Shown here: piece after piece, positions 32,489 through 40,604 of the stretch
Position numbering within the stretch: position 1 is the stretch's first letter
How the letters are laid out: each line of letters starts with the position of its first letter
Assembly (NCBI GenBank): GCA_934155005.1
Contig: CAKPGR010000009.1
Span: 1-40,632, forward strand
Reading direction: 5' to 3'
DNA: 40,632 nucleotides
From: an uncultured Bacilli bacterium
Lineage (GTDB): Bacteria > Bacillota_I > Bacilli_A > RF39 > UBA660
The notes under the pieces: generated by a model
The model's input: the letters and a program-made list of their open reading frames with translations, nothing else
The model's database searches: none
What the model was told of the DNA's origin: nothing
Made by a program: the position numbers and the translations under genes

Positions 32489-32516
32489 AGAAAGTGTTTA
32501 TACACTTTCTTTTTTT
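32489..32516 (+). terminator. Terminator of the cargo operon
   Basis: A 9-bp stem AGAAAGTGT / ACACTTTCT with a 4-nt loop is followed by seven T. Confidence 0.9.
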
Positions 32517-32560
32517 CATATTCTTTTTAACTTGATAATATAATTAAGCGGGAGGTAAAT

Positions 32561-32695
32561 ATGAAAGTAATAATGAAAGAATTAAAATTATTAATAAATA
32601 AAGAACTATATAATAAAAAAATAATTAGTTTTGAAGAATTTAAATTAATGAATGAAAAGATAATGGAGATTGAAAATGGATACAATAAGTGTTAG
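32561..32695 (+). CDS. 44-residue SHOCT-like small protein ahead of the recombinase
   Basis: This short gene (ATG 32561, stop TAG 32693-32695) has a good SD (GGGAGG, 5 nt upstream). The product contains INKELYNKKIISFEEFKLMNEKI, whose helix-turn-helix-like pattern recalls SHOCT domains (short C-terminal oligomerisation segments). It overlaps the recombinase start by 20 bp in another frame, implying translational coupling. It may be a directionality or partner factor, but that is a guess based on position and size. Confidence 0.6.
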   Translation: MKVIMKELKLLINKELYNKKIISFEEFKLMNEKIMEIENGYNKC

Positions 32696-34259
32696 AAATG
32701 AAATGCTTAGAGGTAAGACTATATATGACATGGAATTAAATGTAGGTTATTACGCAAGAGTATCAACTGATAAAGATGATCAATTAAATAGTTTAGAAAA
32801 TCAATCTAATTATTTTAAAGATATGATAAGTGAGAATAAAAAGTGGAATTTAGTTGGAGAGTATATTGATGAAGGTATAAGTGGTACTAGTGTTAAAAAT
32901 AGAGAAAATTTTTTAAGAATGATAGAAGACTCAAAAAAAGGTAAACTTGATTTAATTGTTACAAAAGAAATATCAAGGTTTTCAAGAAACGTAATTGATA
33001 GTATAAAGTATACGGAAGAATTACTTAAAAATGGTACAGTTGTATATTTTATAAGTGATAATATAAATACAATATATCCTGATAGCGAGTTTAGATTAAC
33101 TTTAATGTCAAGTTTAGCTCAAGATGAAGTTAGAAAACTATCAGAAAGAGTAAAATTTGGAATTCAAAGAATGATTAAAGATGGAAAATTAATTGGTGGT
33201 TCTTTAACAGGTTATTATAGAAAAGATGGAAGAATGATTATTAATGAAGAAGAAAAACCTATAATTGAAATATTGTTTAATTTATATGTGACTGGTAGAT
33301 ATTCTTTTGAACGTATATCTGAAATACTATATAAAAAAGGATATAAAAATAAAAAAGGAGAACCTTATTCAGGAACCACTTTAAAAAAGTTTTTAATAAA
33401 TCCTAGATATAAAGGATATTATACTGCAAATATGTCTAGAGTAGAAAGTTACAAAAATCATAAAAAAGTAAATTTACCATCATCAGAACATGTGATTTAC
33501 AAAACTGATTTAATTGAACCTATTGTATCAGAAGAACTCTGGGATAAAGCAAATGAAATATATAATAAAAAACGCAAAAGTAAATGTATAAATGTTATTA
33601 CAAATCAAGATGTTATTGAAAATAATAAATATACTAATAAAATATTCTGCATGGATCATGGCGAACCATTTATAAGAAATGGTGGTAGTAATAGAAGAAA
33701 TAATCCAACTTGGACATGTAGAGAGTATAAAAAGAATGGAGTAACTAAATGTAATTCTCCAATTATAAGAGAAAAAGAATTAGATAAATTTATTGTAAAT
33801 ATTTTATATAAATATATAGATAAATATTTAATTTTAAATATTTATGAATTAGTAGATGATTATGAAAGTATATTATATAAATGTAATAATATAAATAAAA
33901 TAAAGAAAGAAGAAGAACTTAATAAATATATAATGAATAAAGATAAATTAATTGATTTAAATTTAAATGGAATTATATCAAAAGAAGAACTTGAAAGAAG
34001 ATTAATAAAAAATGAAAAAGGAATAGAAAAGATAAATAATGAAATAAAAGAATATAAAACAATTAATAGTTATGATCAAATTTTAAAACAAATAAAAAAT
34101 GAAATTAATAATTATTTAAAAATAGAAGATAAATTGAATATATATGTAAATCTATTAATTGATAAAATTGAAGTTATTAAAGGCAGTACTAGACATAAAA
34201 TGAATTTTATAATTTATTTTAAAGACGGAAGCAAAAAATGTGAGTATTTTGAAAATTAA
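32676..34259 (+). CDS. Large serine recombinase (resolvase/integrase)
   Basis: The 527-residue enzyme has the catalytic domain at the N-terminus (GYYARVSTDKDDQLNSLENQ, about residues 24-43, with the nucleophile Ser30; EYIDEGISGTS; LDLIVTKEISRFSRN), a recombinase domain (about 165-280: GIQRMIKDGKLIGG...) with a zinc-ribbon-like region (CMDHGE... CREYKKNGVTKCNSP) and a coiled coil (about 400-480). Such enzymes integrate and excise DNA between att sites without long homology. ATG 32676 has GGAG 8 nt upstream. It is the obvious agent for the element's movement. Confidence 0.95.
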   Translation: MDTISVRNEMLRGKTIYDMELNVGYYARVSTDKDDQLNSLENQSNYFKDMISENKKWNLVGEYIDEGISGTSVKNRENFLRMIEDSKKGKLDLIVTKEISRFSRNVIDSIKYTEELLKNGTVVYFISDNINTIYPDSEFRLTLMSSLAQDEVRKLSERVKFGIQRMIKDGKLIGGSLTGYYRKDGRMIINEEEKPIIEILFNLYVTGRYSFERISEILYKKGYKNKKGEPYSGTTLKKFLINPRYKGYYTANMSRVESYKNHKKVNLPSSEHVIYKTDLIEPIVSEELWDKANEIYNKKRKSKCINVITNQDVIENNKYTNKIFCMDHGEPFIRNGGSNRRNNPTWTCREYKKNGVTKCNSPIIREKELDKFIVNILYKYIDKYLILNIYELVDDYESILYKCNNINKIKKEEELNKYIMNKDKLIDLNLNGIISKEELERRLIKNEKGIEKINNEIKEYKTINSYDQILKQIKNEINNYLKIEDKLNIYVNLLIDKIEVIKGSTRHKMNFIIYFKDGSKKCEYFEN

Positions 34260-34305
34260 ATATAATGTCGAATTATTTTTTTTAGAAGTAAAATCGAATA
34301 TCAGC

Positions 34306-34309
34306 AATC
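34306..34309 (+). other. Right recombination core (AATC)
   Basis: From here the reading frame encodes NPGFVTLGQKIGKEKLF, the expected continuation of SpoVD after SxN. Bases upstream show no SpoVD coding sense. Confidence 0.7.
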
Positions 34310-35169
34310 CAGGGTTTGTAACATTAGGACAAAAAATAGGAAAAGAAAAATTATTTGAATATATTAAAAAATTTGGATTTGGAGAAAAAACAGGTGTTGA
34401 TTTAAATGGTGAGGCAAGTGGTATTTTATTTAGTTTAGACAAAGTTGGACCAGTAGAACTTGCTACAACATCATTTGGACAGGGAGTTAGTGTTACACCA
34501 ATACAACAAATAACAGCTGTAAGTGCAGCAATTAATGGTGGTTATTTATTAAAACCATATATTGTAAAAAGTATTAATGAACCGGAAACTAATACAGTTA
34601 TAAAACAAAATAAAAAACAAATTGTTAGAAAGGTAATTAGTAAAGAAACTAGTAAAAAAGTCAGATATGCTCTTGAAAGTGTTGTAACAAATGGTACTGG
34701 TAGAAATGCTTTTATTGATGGATATAGAGTAGGTGGTAAAACTGGTACAGCCCAAAAAGTAAAAGATGGAAAATATATGATTGGAAATTATATAGTGTCT
34801 TTTATGGGATTTATGCCTGCTAATGATCCAGAAATTGTTGTATATGTTGCAGTTGATAATGCTAAGGGAATAACGCAATATGGTGGTACTATTGCAGCTC
34901 CTATTGTAAAAAATATTTTAACTGATGCAATAGATATTTTAAATATAAAAAAACCAACTGGTTCTAGTGAAAAAAATTATAATTATAATGAAAAAAAATA
35001 TGTAACTGTTCCATCTGTTATGGGAGATAGCTTAGATGATGCCATGGATAAATTAGAAAACTTCAAAGTAGAATATTCTGGAACAGGTAATAAAGTTATT
35101 TATCAAAGCCCTAAAAAAAATTCAAGAGTTTTCGAAGGAGAGACAGTAAAACTTATGTTAGGAGATTGA
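34306..35169 (+). pseudogene. spoVD: spoVD 3' part (transpeptidase C-half and PASTA domain)
   Basis: These 287 codons plus stop complete the PBP: FGFGEKTGVDLNGEASG, FGQGVSVTPIQQ, the KTG motif (GGKTGTAQ, Lys493 in the joined protein) and a C-terminal PASTA domain (YVTVPSVMGDSLDDAMDKL...GETVKLMLGD). A PASTA domain on a class B PBP beside mraY and a SEDS gene is the hallmark of SpoVD. In this form it has no start codon of its own with an SD; the frame runs back in from the element, so translation is unlikely until excision. Confidence 0.9.
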
Positions 35170-35171
35170 TT

Positions 35172-36164
35172 ATGTATATAATAGTTAAATTAGCAGTTTC
35201 TTTACTTTCAGGCTTTTTATTATCAATTTTAATTGGAAGTATAATGATTCCTATTTTTAGTAAATTTAAAATGAACCAGAATTTGAGTATTTATTTAGAA
35301 GAAGCTCATAGACAAAAAAAATCAACTCCAACTATGGGAGGACTTATATTTGGTACATCTACTTTAATTACTTTATTAGTTTTATTTCTAATTGGAAAAA
35401 TAACTATTTCATATAATTTATTGATAGTTTTATTCACCTTTATTAGTTATACTTTAATAGGCTTTATGGATGACTATTTAATTATAAAAAAACATAATAA
35501 TAAAGGTTTAACAAGTAATCAAAAACTTCTTTTACAAGTAGTAGTTGCAATAATAATATTTTATCTATTTTTATTAGCTAATAATGAACCATTACTTTGG
35601 ATTCATAGTTTAGGTATTAAATGGAATATAGGTTGGTTATATGGGCTTTTTATTTTATTTGTTTTAGTTGCAAGTAGTAATGCAGTTAATCTAACAGATG
35701 GACTTGATGGTCTTGCTGGAGGTCTTAGCTTTATTGCCTTTTTAACATTTGGACTTTTAGCACTATTTACAGGCTGGTTAGAAGGATATATTGAAATAGC
35801 TTTATTTTGCTTTATTTTGTCGGGTTCTATTTTAGGCTTTTTATATTTTAATGTTAATCCAGCTAAAGTATTTATGGGTGATACGGGTTCTTTATCATTA
35901 GGAGCAACACTTGGTATTTTAGCTATTTTAACTAGACATGAATTACTTTTAATTTTAATTGGAATTGTTTTTGTTATTGAAACAATGTCATGTATTATTC
36001 AAATAATTTATTATAAATTAACTAAAAAAAGATTTTTTTTAATGACTCCTATTCATCATTCTTTTGAAAAAAAAGGTTGGAATGAAAGAGATATAGTTAA
36101 ACTTTTTTGGACGATTGGAATAATAGCATCAATGATATCAATTATATATGGTATTGTTTTATAA
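35172..36164 (+). CDS. mraY: Phospho-N-acetylmuramoyl-pentapeptide-transferase MraY
   Basis: MraY makes lipid I on the inner membrane face. The 330-residue protein has about ten helices and the motifs HRQKKSTPTMGG, FMDDYLI, NAVNLTDGLDGLAGG, MGDTGSL and TPIHHSFEKKGW. ATG 35172 has AGGAGAT 6 nt upstream and lies 2 bp after the spoVD stop. Order spoVD-mraY-SEDS is a reduced version of the Bacillus spoVD-murE-mraY-murD-spoVE block. Insertion in spoVD may have polar effects; element transcription could rescue it. Confidence 0.96.
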   Translation: MYIIVKLAVSLLSGFLLSILIGSIMIPIFSKFKMNQNLSIYLEEAHRQKKSTPTMGGLIFGTSTLITLLVLFLIGKITISYNLLIVLFTFISYTLIGFMDDYLIIKKHNNKGLTSNQKLLLQVVVAIIIFYLFLLANNEPLLWIHSLGIKWNIGWLYGLFILFVLVASSNAVNLTDGLDGLAGGLSFIAFLTFGLLALFTGWLEGYIEIALFCFILSGSILGFLYFNVNPAKVFMGDTGSLSLGATLGILAILTRHELLLILIGIVFVIETMSCIIQIIYYKLTKKRFFLMTPIHHSFEKKGWNERDIVKLFWTIGIIASMISIIYGIVL

Positions 36165-36179
36165 AAGTAGGTGATATTT

Positions 36180-37265
36180 TTGAAAAAAATTGATTTATTA
36201 TTATTAAATTCTGTTTTAGCATTATCAATATTTGGTATTGTTATGATATATTCAGCATCTTACGTATGGGCTGAATATAAATACAATAATCCTTTTAAAT
36301 TTATGACTCATCAATTGATTTTCTTTATTATTGGAGTTTTCTTAATGATCTTTGTAAGTAAAATTGACTATAAAAAATATTTTCTAAAAGCTAATCATTT
36401 ACTTATAGGTATTATTGTCTTACTTATATTAGTTATTATTCCAGGAATAGGTTCTGTTAGAAATGGTAGTCGTAGTTGGTTTGGAATAGGTCCTTTTGGG
36501 ATTCAACCAAGTGAAGCAGCCAAATTGATTTTAATAATTTTTACTGCTAAATATTTGACTAAAAATGAAAGAAATCTAAAAGATATAAAAAAAGGTGTTA
36601 TTCCGATACTTGGAGTTACTTTATTTATATTTGGTCTTATTATGTTACAACCAGATTTTGGAACAGGCGTTATTATCGTTATGAGTATTATTGGAATGCT
36701 TTATGTTGCAGGGGTCAATATGAAATTTTTCTTCAGTCTTGGTATTTTAGGTGTTATAGGGGTTGTTATTTTAATTTTAATTGCGCCATATAGACTAGAG
36801 AGAATCTTATCCTTTATTAATCCTTGGAGTGATCCTTTAGGAAGTGGATTTCAGATTATTCAAAGTCTATATGCTATAGGTCCAGGAGGACTTTTTGGAT
36901 ATGGATTTTTAAATTCTAGACAAAAGCATTTTTATCTTCCAGAACCACAAACAGATTTTATTTTTTCAATTATTAGTGAAGAATTTGGGTTTATGGCTGT
37001 CTTAATTGTTGTTTTCCTTTTTTTATTAATAATTATTAGAGGATTTAAAATTTCTAGGAAAGCTAGTGATCCTTTTTCAAAATATTTAGCGTTTGGTATA
37101 ACTTTTGAACTTGCTTTTCAATGTATTTTAAATTTAATGGTTGTTGTAGGATTAATACCAGTTACGGGTGTTACATTACCTTTTTTAAGCTATGGAGGAT
37201 CTAGTCTTCTTATAACATTATTTGGAATGGGTATTATACTAAATATAAGTAGATATCAAAAATAA
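36180..37265 (+). CDS. SEDS-family glycosyltransferase (FtsW/SpoVE type)
   Basis: This polymerase of lipid II works with a class B PBP. The 361-residue protein has ten membrane segments with FGIVMIYSAS, RSWFGIGPFGIQPSEAAK, LQPDFGTG and GVTLPFLSYGGSSL. Its place beside spoVD and mraY suggests it is the SpoVE partner, although it could be the cell-division FtsW. The start is TTG 36180, because the SD AGGTGAT lies 4 nt upstream; a GTG at 36171 is part of that SD. Confidence 0.9.
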   Translation: MKKIDLLLLNSVLALSIFGIVMIYSASYVWAEYKYNNPFKFMTHQLIFFIIGVFLMIFVSKIDYKKYFLKANHLLIGIIVLLILVIIPGIGSVRNGSRSWFGIGPFGIQPSEAAKLILIIFTAKYLTKNERNLKDIKKGVIPILGVTLFIFGLIMLQPDFGTGVIIVMSIIGMLYVAGVNMKFFFSLGILGVIGVVILILIAPYRLERILSFINPWSDPLGSGFQIIQSLYAIGPGGLFGYGFLNSRQKHFYLPEPQTDFIFSIISEEFGFMAVLIVVFLFLLIIIRGFKISRKASDPFSKYLAFGITFELAFQCILNLMVVVGLIPVTGVTLPFLSYGGSSLLITLFGMGIILNISRYQK

Positions 37266-37273
37266 ATATATAA

Positions 37274-37299
37274 AAAAATACCAGCTAAGTGGTATTTTT
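37274..37299. terminator. Bidirectional terminator
   Basis: A 10-bp perfect stem AAAAATACCA / TGGTATTTTT with a 6-nt loop sits between convergent genes; both strands end in a T tract. Confidence 0.85.
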
Positions 37300-37807
37300 A
37301 TTGTCTCCAATAAGGTGTACTACAATCAATAATATTAGTTTCCTTTTTTAATGGACTTAAAATTGTTATATAATTACTTTTAACTTCTTTATTATCATAT
37401 TTAAGAATACTATAATTTTTAAGAATAAAAAAATCATTTCTTTTTTTCTTAATACTAAAATTAACAATAGTTTTAGTATTTGGCTTAATTTCGTCTATAT
37501 GTATAGCTAAGGATTGATTACTATAATCATAAATAGCTTTATTTTCATTTATTTTAATACTATCTTCTACTAAGACAACTAAATTGTTAATATTTTCTTT
37601 TAAAATAGCATTCTTGTAAGTTTTATTTGTATTATTTTCAATTATTATTTTATAGGTTAGATATCCATGTGTCCATTTCATCTTATTAGCTTCTTTAATC
37701 AATTTAATTTCATCAACTAAATTAACAATATTAGTATTAGAGGTAAGCAAAATAGTTTTATTCTTATAAATTCCCGATGCATAAATAATGTTTGTTAATT
37801 CATTCAT
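37298..37807 (-). CDS. DUF11-like beta-sandwich protein, paralogue 2
   Basis: The 169-residue protein has no signal peptide. It shares with its upstream neighbour an opening ELTNIIYASGIYKN (compare ELKNIVSVTGNYKN) and the core KWTHGYLTYKIIIENNTNKTYKNAILKENIN, characteristic of DUF11/conserved-repeat beta-sandwich domains that form surface protein tandem repeats. The C-terminal 50 residues are extra. It lies one base after the 130-residue paralogue's stop. Role unknown; these are the only minus-strand genes in the window. Confidence 0.65.
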   Translation of the reverse strand: MNELTNIIYASGIYKNKTILLTSNTNIVNLVDEIKLIKEANKMKWTHGYLTYKIIIENNTNKTYKNAILKENINNLVVLVEDSIKINENKAIYDYSNQSLAIHIDEIKPNTKTIVNFSIKKKRNDFFILKNYSILKYDNKEVKSNYITILSPLKKETNIIDCSTPYWRQ

Positions 37808-37808
37808 A

Positions 37809-38201
37809 TTATTCTTTTTTATTTACCTCAAAAGTAATTGTAGATGACGTATAAGGATTTAAATCTTTTAATTTAATAGTTAAAGTATTAGAATCTTCAT
37901 CATATGAATATTCATTACTAGTAGCTTTAATTCCATCTATTAAAATACTACCATCTATAAAAGTAATTAAATTATTATTTAATTGATCAGTAAGAATTGG
38001 ACTTTGATAAATTTCATTTGTTTCATTATTTAATACAATTTTATATGTTAATGTTCCATTTATCCAAACTTCTTTGTCAGCACTTTTAGTAATCGAAATT
38101 CCTTTTAACATTGTAACAACTGATACTGGTGAAACAATTGAAGTTGGTATATTTTTATAATTTCCTGTCACACTAACTATGTTTTTTAATTCTACTTCCA
38201 T
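37809..38201 (-). CDS. DUF11-like beta-sandwich protein, paralogue 1
   Basis: The 130-residue protein (start at 38201 on the minus strand with AGGAGG 5 nt upstream) has the DUF11-like pattern EVWINGTLTYKIVLNNETNEIYQSPILTDQLNNNLITFIDGSI...LKDLNPYTSSTITFEVN. A signal peptide or anchor is absent, which is unusual since DUF11 repeats normally decorate secreted proteins. Released by lysis, or within a spore coat, are possibilities I cannot test. It forms an operon with the next minus-strand gene. Confidence 0.65.
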   Translation of the reverse strand: MEVELKNIVSVTGNYKNIPTSIVSPVSVVTMLKGISITKSADKEVWINGTLTYKIVLNNETNEIYQSPILTDQLNNNLITFIDGSILIDGIKATSNEYSYDEDSNTLTIKLKDLNPYTSSTITFEVNKKE

Positions 38202-38292
38202 AAATACCTCCTTTTATATTTTATGAATAAGTTTACTCAATGTTAACTTTAAAAAAGTTTGAAATTGTGTTATGATTAAGTCAGGTGATTTG

Positions 38293-39030
38293 ATGAATAA
38301 GGTTGTTTTAATAACTGGAGCTAGAACAGGAATTGGTAGGGCATGCGCTATTAAATTTGCTAAAATGGGATATGATATTATTTTAAATTATCATACAAGT
38401 GATGTATTAGAATTAAAAAAAGAATTAGAAACTTATAAAGTTAAAGTTTTAGATATAAAATGTGACTTAAAAAATGAAGAAGAAATAAAAAATATGGTTA
38501 ATCATGGAATTACAGAATTTAATCATATTGATGTTTTAATTAATAATGCAGCGGTTGAATATAATAGTGATTTTTTTGATAAAGATAAAGCTAAATTTAT
38601 GGAGACATTAGAGGTTAATTTAGTAGCTCCATTTTTAATTTCAAAATATGTATCAAAATATATGATAAAAAATAAATATGGAAAAATAGTTAATATATCA
38701 AGTAATAATGCAATAAATAAAAATGATCCAACAACATTAGAATATGATGCTTCTAAAGCTGGACTAATTTCTTTAACACATAATCTAGCATTAGAACTTA
38801 AGCCTTTTGTCAATGTTAATGCTGTAGCGCCTGGTTGGGTTATGACAGAAAAAGTAAAAAAAATAAACGATTCATTAGATGGAATGCTTGAAAAAGAAGA
38901 AAAGAAAAAAATATTATTAAATAAAATAGCTGATCCTAGTGATATTGCTAATGTAGTTTATTTTTTAAGTAGTGATGAAGCAAATTATATTAATAATCAA
39001 GTTATTATAGTAGATGGTGGTGTAATATGA
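38293..39030 (+). CDS. Short-chain dehydrogenase/reductase (FabG-like)
   Basis: The 245-residue Rossmann oxidoreductase has the NAD(P) motif GARTGIG (about 9-15), NNAA (NAG-like, about 86), the catalytic Ser in NISS and YDASK (about 154-158), and a C-terminal YINNQVIIVDGG typical of FabG-type SDRs. Substrate cannot be told from sequence. No fatty-acid genes adjoin it. It overlaps the next gene by 4 bp, suggesting shared expression with the PLP enzyme. Confidence 0.85.
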   Translation: MNKVVLITGARTGIGRACAIKFAKMGYDIILNYHTSDVLELKKELETYKVKVLDIKCDLKNEEEIKNMVNHGITEFNHIDVLINNAAVEYNSDFFDKDKAKFMETLEVNLVAPFLISKYVSKYMIKNKYGKIVNISSNNAINKNDPTTLEYDASKAGLISLTHNLALELKPFVNVNAVAPGWVMTEKVKKINDSLDGMLEKEEKKKILLNKIADPSDIANVVYFLSSDEANYINNQVIIVDGGVI

Positions 39031-40250
39031 GTATAAAAGAAGCGGAAGAACATTTAAGTAATTTGTATAAAGAAATAGATTTAGTTGAAGAAAAAAATAG
39101 CTTAAAAGTTTTAAATGCATTTAAGAATAATAATTTATCAGAAATACATTTTAATTCAACAACAGGTTATGGATATGATGACATTGGAAGAGATATAATT
39201 GAAAAAATATATGCTGATATATTTAAAGCAGATGATGCTTTGGTTAGAAGTCAATTTATATCAGGCTCTCATGCTTTAACAGTTTGTTTATTTTCTCTTT
39301 TAAGACCAGGTGATACTTTACTTTCTATAACAGGAACTCCTTATGATACACTTCATGAAGTTATTGGAATTAAAGAAAATAACAGCTCTTTAAAATCATT
39401 TGGTGTTAAATATGAAGAAATAGATTTAATTGATAATGAATTTGATTATAAAAAAATAGAAGAGACGTTAAAATCAAAAAAAATTAAAGTTATTGAAATA
39501 CAAAGATCAAGAGGGTATTCAACTAGAAAGAGTATAGATATAGATAATTTATCTAAGGTTGTAAAATTTATTAAAGAAATTGATAAAGATGTTATTATAA
39601 TGGTTGATAATTGTTATTGTGAATTTGTTAGTAATAAAGAGCCTATTGAAGTTGGTGCTGATATAGCAGTTGGTTCTTTAATTAAAAATTTAGGAGCTGG
39701 TATTGTTCCTAATGGAGCTTATATTGTAGGTAGAAAAGATTTAGTTTATTTAGCTAGTGAAAGGTTAAATTTACCAGGGGAAGCTAAAGAAGTTGGACCA
39801 TCACTTGGTATGAATAGATATATATTACAAGGTCTATTTATGGCACCTAGTGTAGTTGCATCTTCTTTAAAAACCGCTATTTTAACAAGTTATTTACTTG
39901 AAAAATTAAACTATGATGTAGATCCTAAATATAATGATAAAAGAGCTGATATTGTTCAAAGTATTATTTTTAGAAATAAAAAAGATTTAATTAATTATGT
40001 TCAAGGAATTCAGTTAGGTTCTCCAGTTGACTCAAATGCTTTACCAGAAGCATATGATATGCCAGGATATGATGATCAAGTTATTATGGCGGCTGGTGCC
40101 TTTGTTCAAGGATCATCTATTGAACTTTCTTGCGATGGACCTATTAGAGAACCATTTATTGCTTATCAACAAGGTGGACTTACTTATCAGTATGGTAAAC
40201 TTGGTGTTATAAGTGCAATCAAAAGATTAACAGGTGATGATATTGAATAA
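39027..40250 (+). CDS. Methionine-gamma-lyase family PLP enzyme (YnbB-like)
   Basis: The 407-residue protein matches the YnbB/aluminium-resistance family (Met_gamma_lyase fold): TGYGYDDIGRD, QFISGSHALTVCLF, EIQRSRGYSTRKSID, VDNCYCEF and SLIKNLGAGIVPNGAYIVG, where the Lys should bind PLP. These enzymes are predicted cystathionine- or methionine-gamma-lyase-like and poorly studied. It overlaps the SDR by 4 bp and the small gene downstream by 17 bp. Confidence 0.88.
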   Translation: MSIKEAEEHLSNLYKEIDLVEEKNSLKVLNAFKNNNLSEIHFNSTTGYGYDDIGRDIIEKIYADIFKADDALVRSQFISGSHALTVCLFSLLRPGDTLLSITGTPYDTLHEVIGIKENNSSLKSFGVKYEEIDLIDNEFDYKKIEETLKSKKIKVIEIQRSRGYSTRKSIDIDNLSKVVKFIKEIDKDVIIMVDNCYCEFVSNKEPIEVGADIAVGSLIKNLGAGIVPNGAYIVGRKDLVYLASERLNLPGEAKEVGPSLGMNRYILQGLFMAPSVVASSLKTAILTSYLLEKLNYDVDPKYNDKRADIVQSIIFRNKKDLINYVQGIQLGSPVDSNALPEAYDMPGYDDQVIMAAGAFVQGSSIELSCDGPIREPFIAYQQGGLTYQYGKLGVISAIKRLTGDDIE

Positions 40251-40467
40251 TTCTTTTCTAAAAAAAATAGTTAATGATATTTATTTGACTGCAGAGGAAG
40301 AAGAAATTTTAAAAAAATATAATATTGATTATTTAAATTGTAAAAATGTTAGTGATCTAATATTTAAAATTGAATATTATCTAAATAATAATAATGAATT
40401 AAATGATTTAGAATTATTAGAGGAAAGACTTTCCGAATATAATTATTATAATAATACTAATAAGTAG
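40234..40467 (+). CDS. Small helical protein of unknown function
   Basis: The 77-residue acidic, Asn-rich protein (NNSFLKKIVNDIYLTAEEEEILKKYNIDYLNCK...) has no signal peptide. The start (GTG 40234, with alternatives a few codons downstream) overlaps the PLP enzyme gene by 17 bp. I do not recognise it. The middle, with an IDYLNCKNVSDLIFKIEYYL pattern, could be a helical bundle. Confidence 0.55.
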   Translation: MMILNNSFLKKIVNDIYLTAEEEEILKKYNIDYLNCKNVSDLIFKIEYYLNNNNELNDLELLEERLSEYNYYNNTNK

Positions 40468-40470
40468 TAC

Positions 40471-40499
40471 TTGAAAAAAGATAATTAATTTGTTAGAAT
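40471..40499 (+). promoter_or_regulatory. Promoter of poly-G family copy 4
   Basis: TTGAAA (40471-40476), 17 nt and TAGAAT (40494-40499). It has the same geometry and -10 flank as the promoter before copy 3. Confidence 0.7.
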
Positions 40500-40505
40500 A
40501 AGTAT

Positions 40506-40604
40506 GTAAAACAAAATAATAACATTGACTGAGAGATAAAAAAATTTCAAAGTCGGGGGGGGGGTATAAAACCCTCTTTTTTTTGTGTAAAGGAGTAGAT
40601 AAAA
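40506..40604 (+). promoter_or_regulatory. Poly-G leader, copy 4
   Basis: From TGTAAAACAAAA on, this leader is nearly identical to copy 1: TTGACT (40525-40530), AGTC, G run of ten (40555-40564; copy 1 has nine), TATAAAA, CCCTC, eight T and AAAGGAG. The G-run difference between two otherwise near-identical leaders is the direct evidence of length variation. Confidence 0.75.

Larger units (their letters stand above)
31330..34309 (+). mobile_element. 2,980-bp serine-recombinase element inside spoVD (skin-like)
   Basis: The element lies between two AATC cores and is oriented like spoVD. It holds four genes: a coiled-coil ORF, a CFI-box-like protein, a 44-residue ORF and a 527-residue serine recombinase whose stop is about 47 bp from the right end. 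There are no conjugation, replication or phage structural genes. Excision would leave codons 1-348 joined to a downstream 288-codon frame including the stop, giving 635 residues. It resembles sigK skin elements in principle, though it could simply be a recent insertion in part of the population. Confidence 0.88.

Noticed and set aside
31337..34300. GAATA (31337-31341 and 34296-34300) as the recombination core
   Set aside because: Joining there keeps the frame but adds about seven residues between SCN and NPGF, unlike the family. AATC gives the normal sequence.
38217..38243. SigK-like promoter on the minus strand (CATAAAATA with AC at 16 nt) for the DUF11-like operon
   Set aside because: Transcription would start at or within the AGGAGG of the first gene, leaving almost no leader. 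In sequence this AT-rich the match is likely chance.
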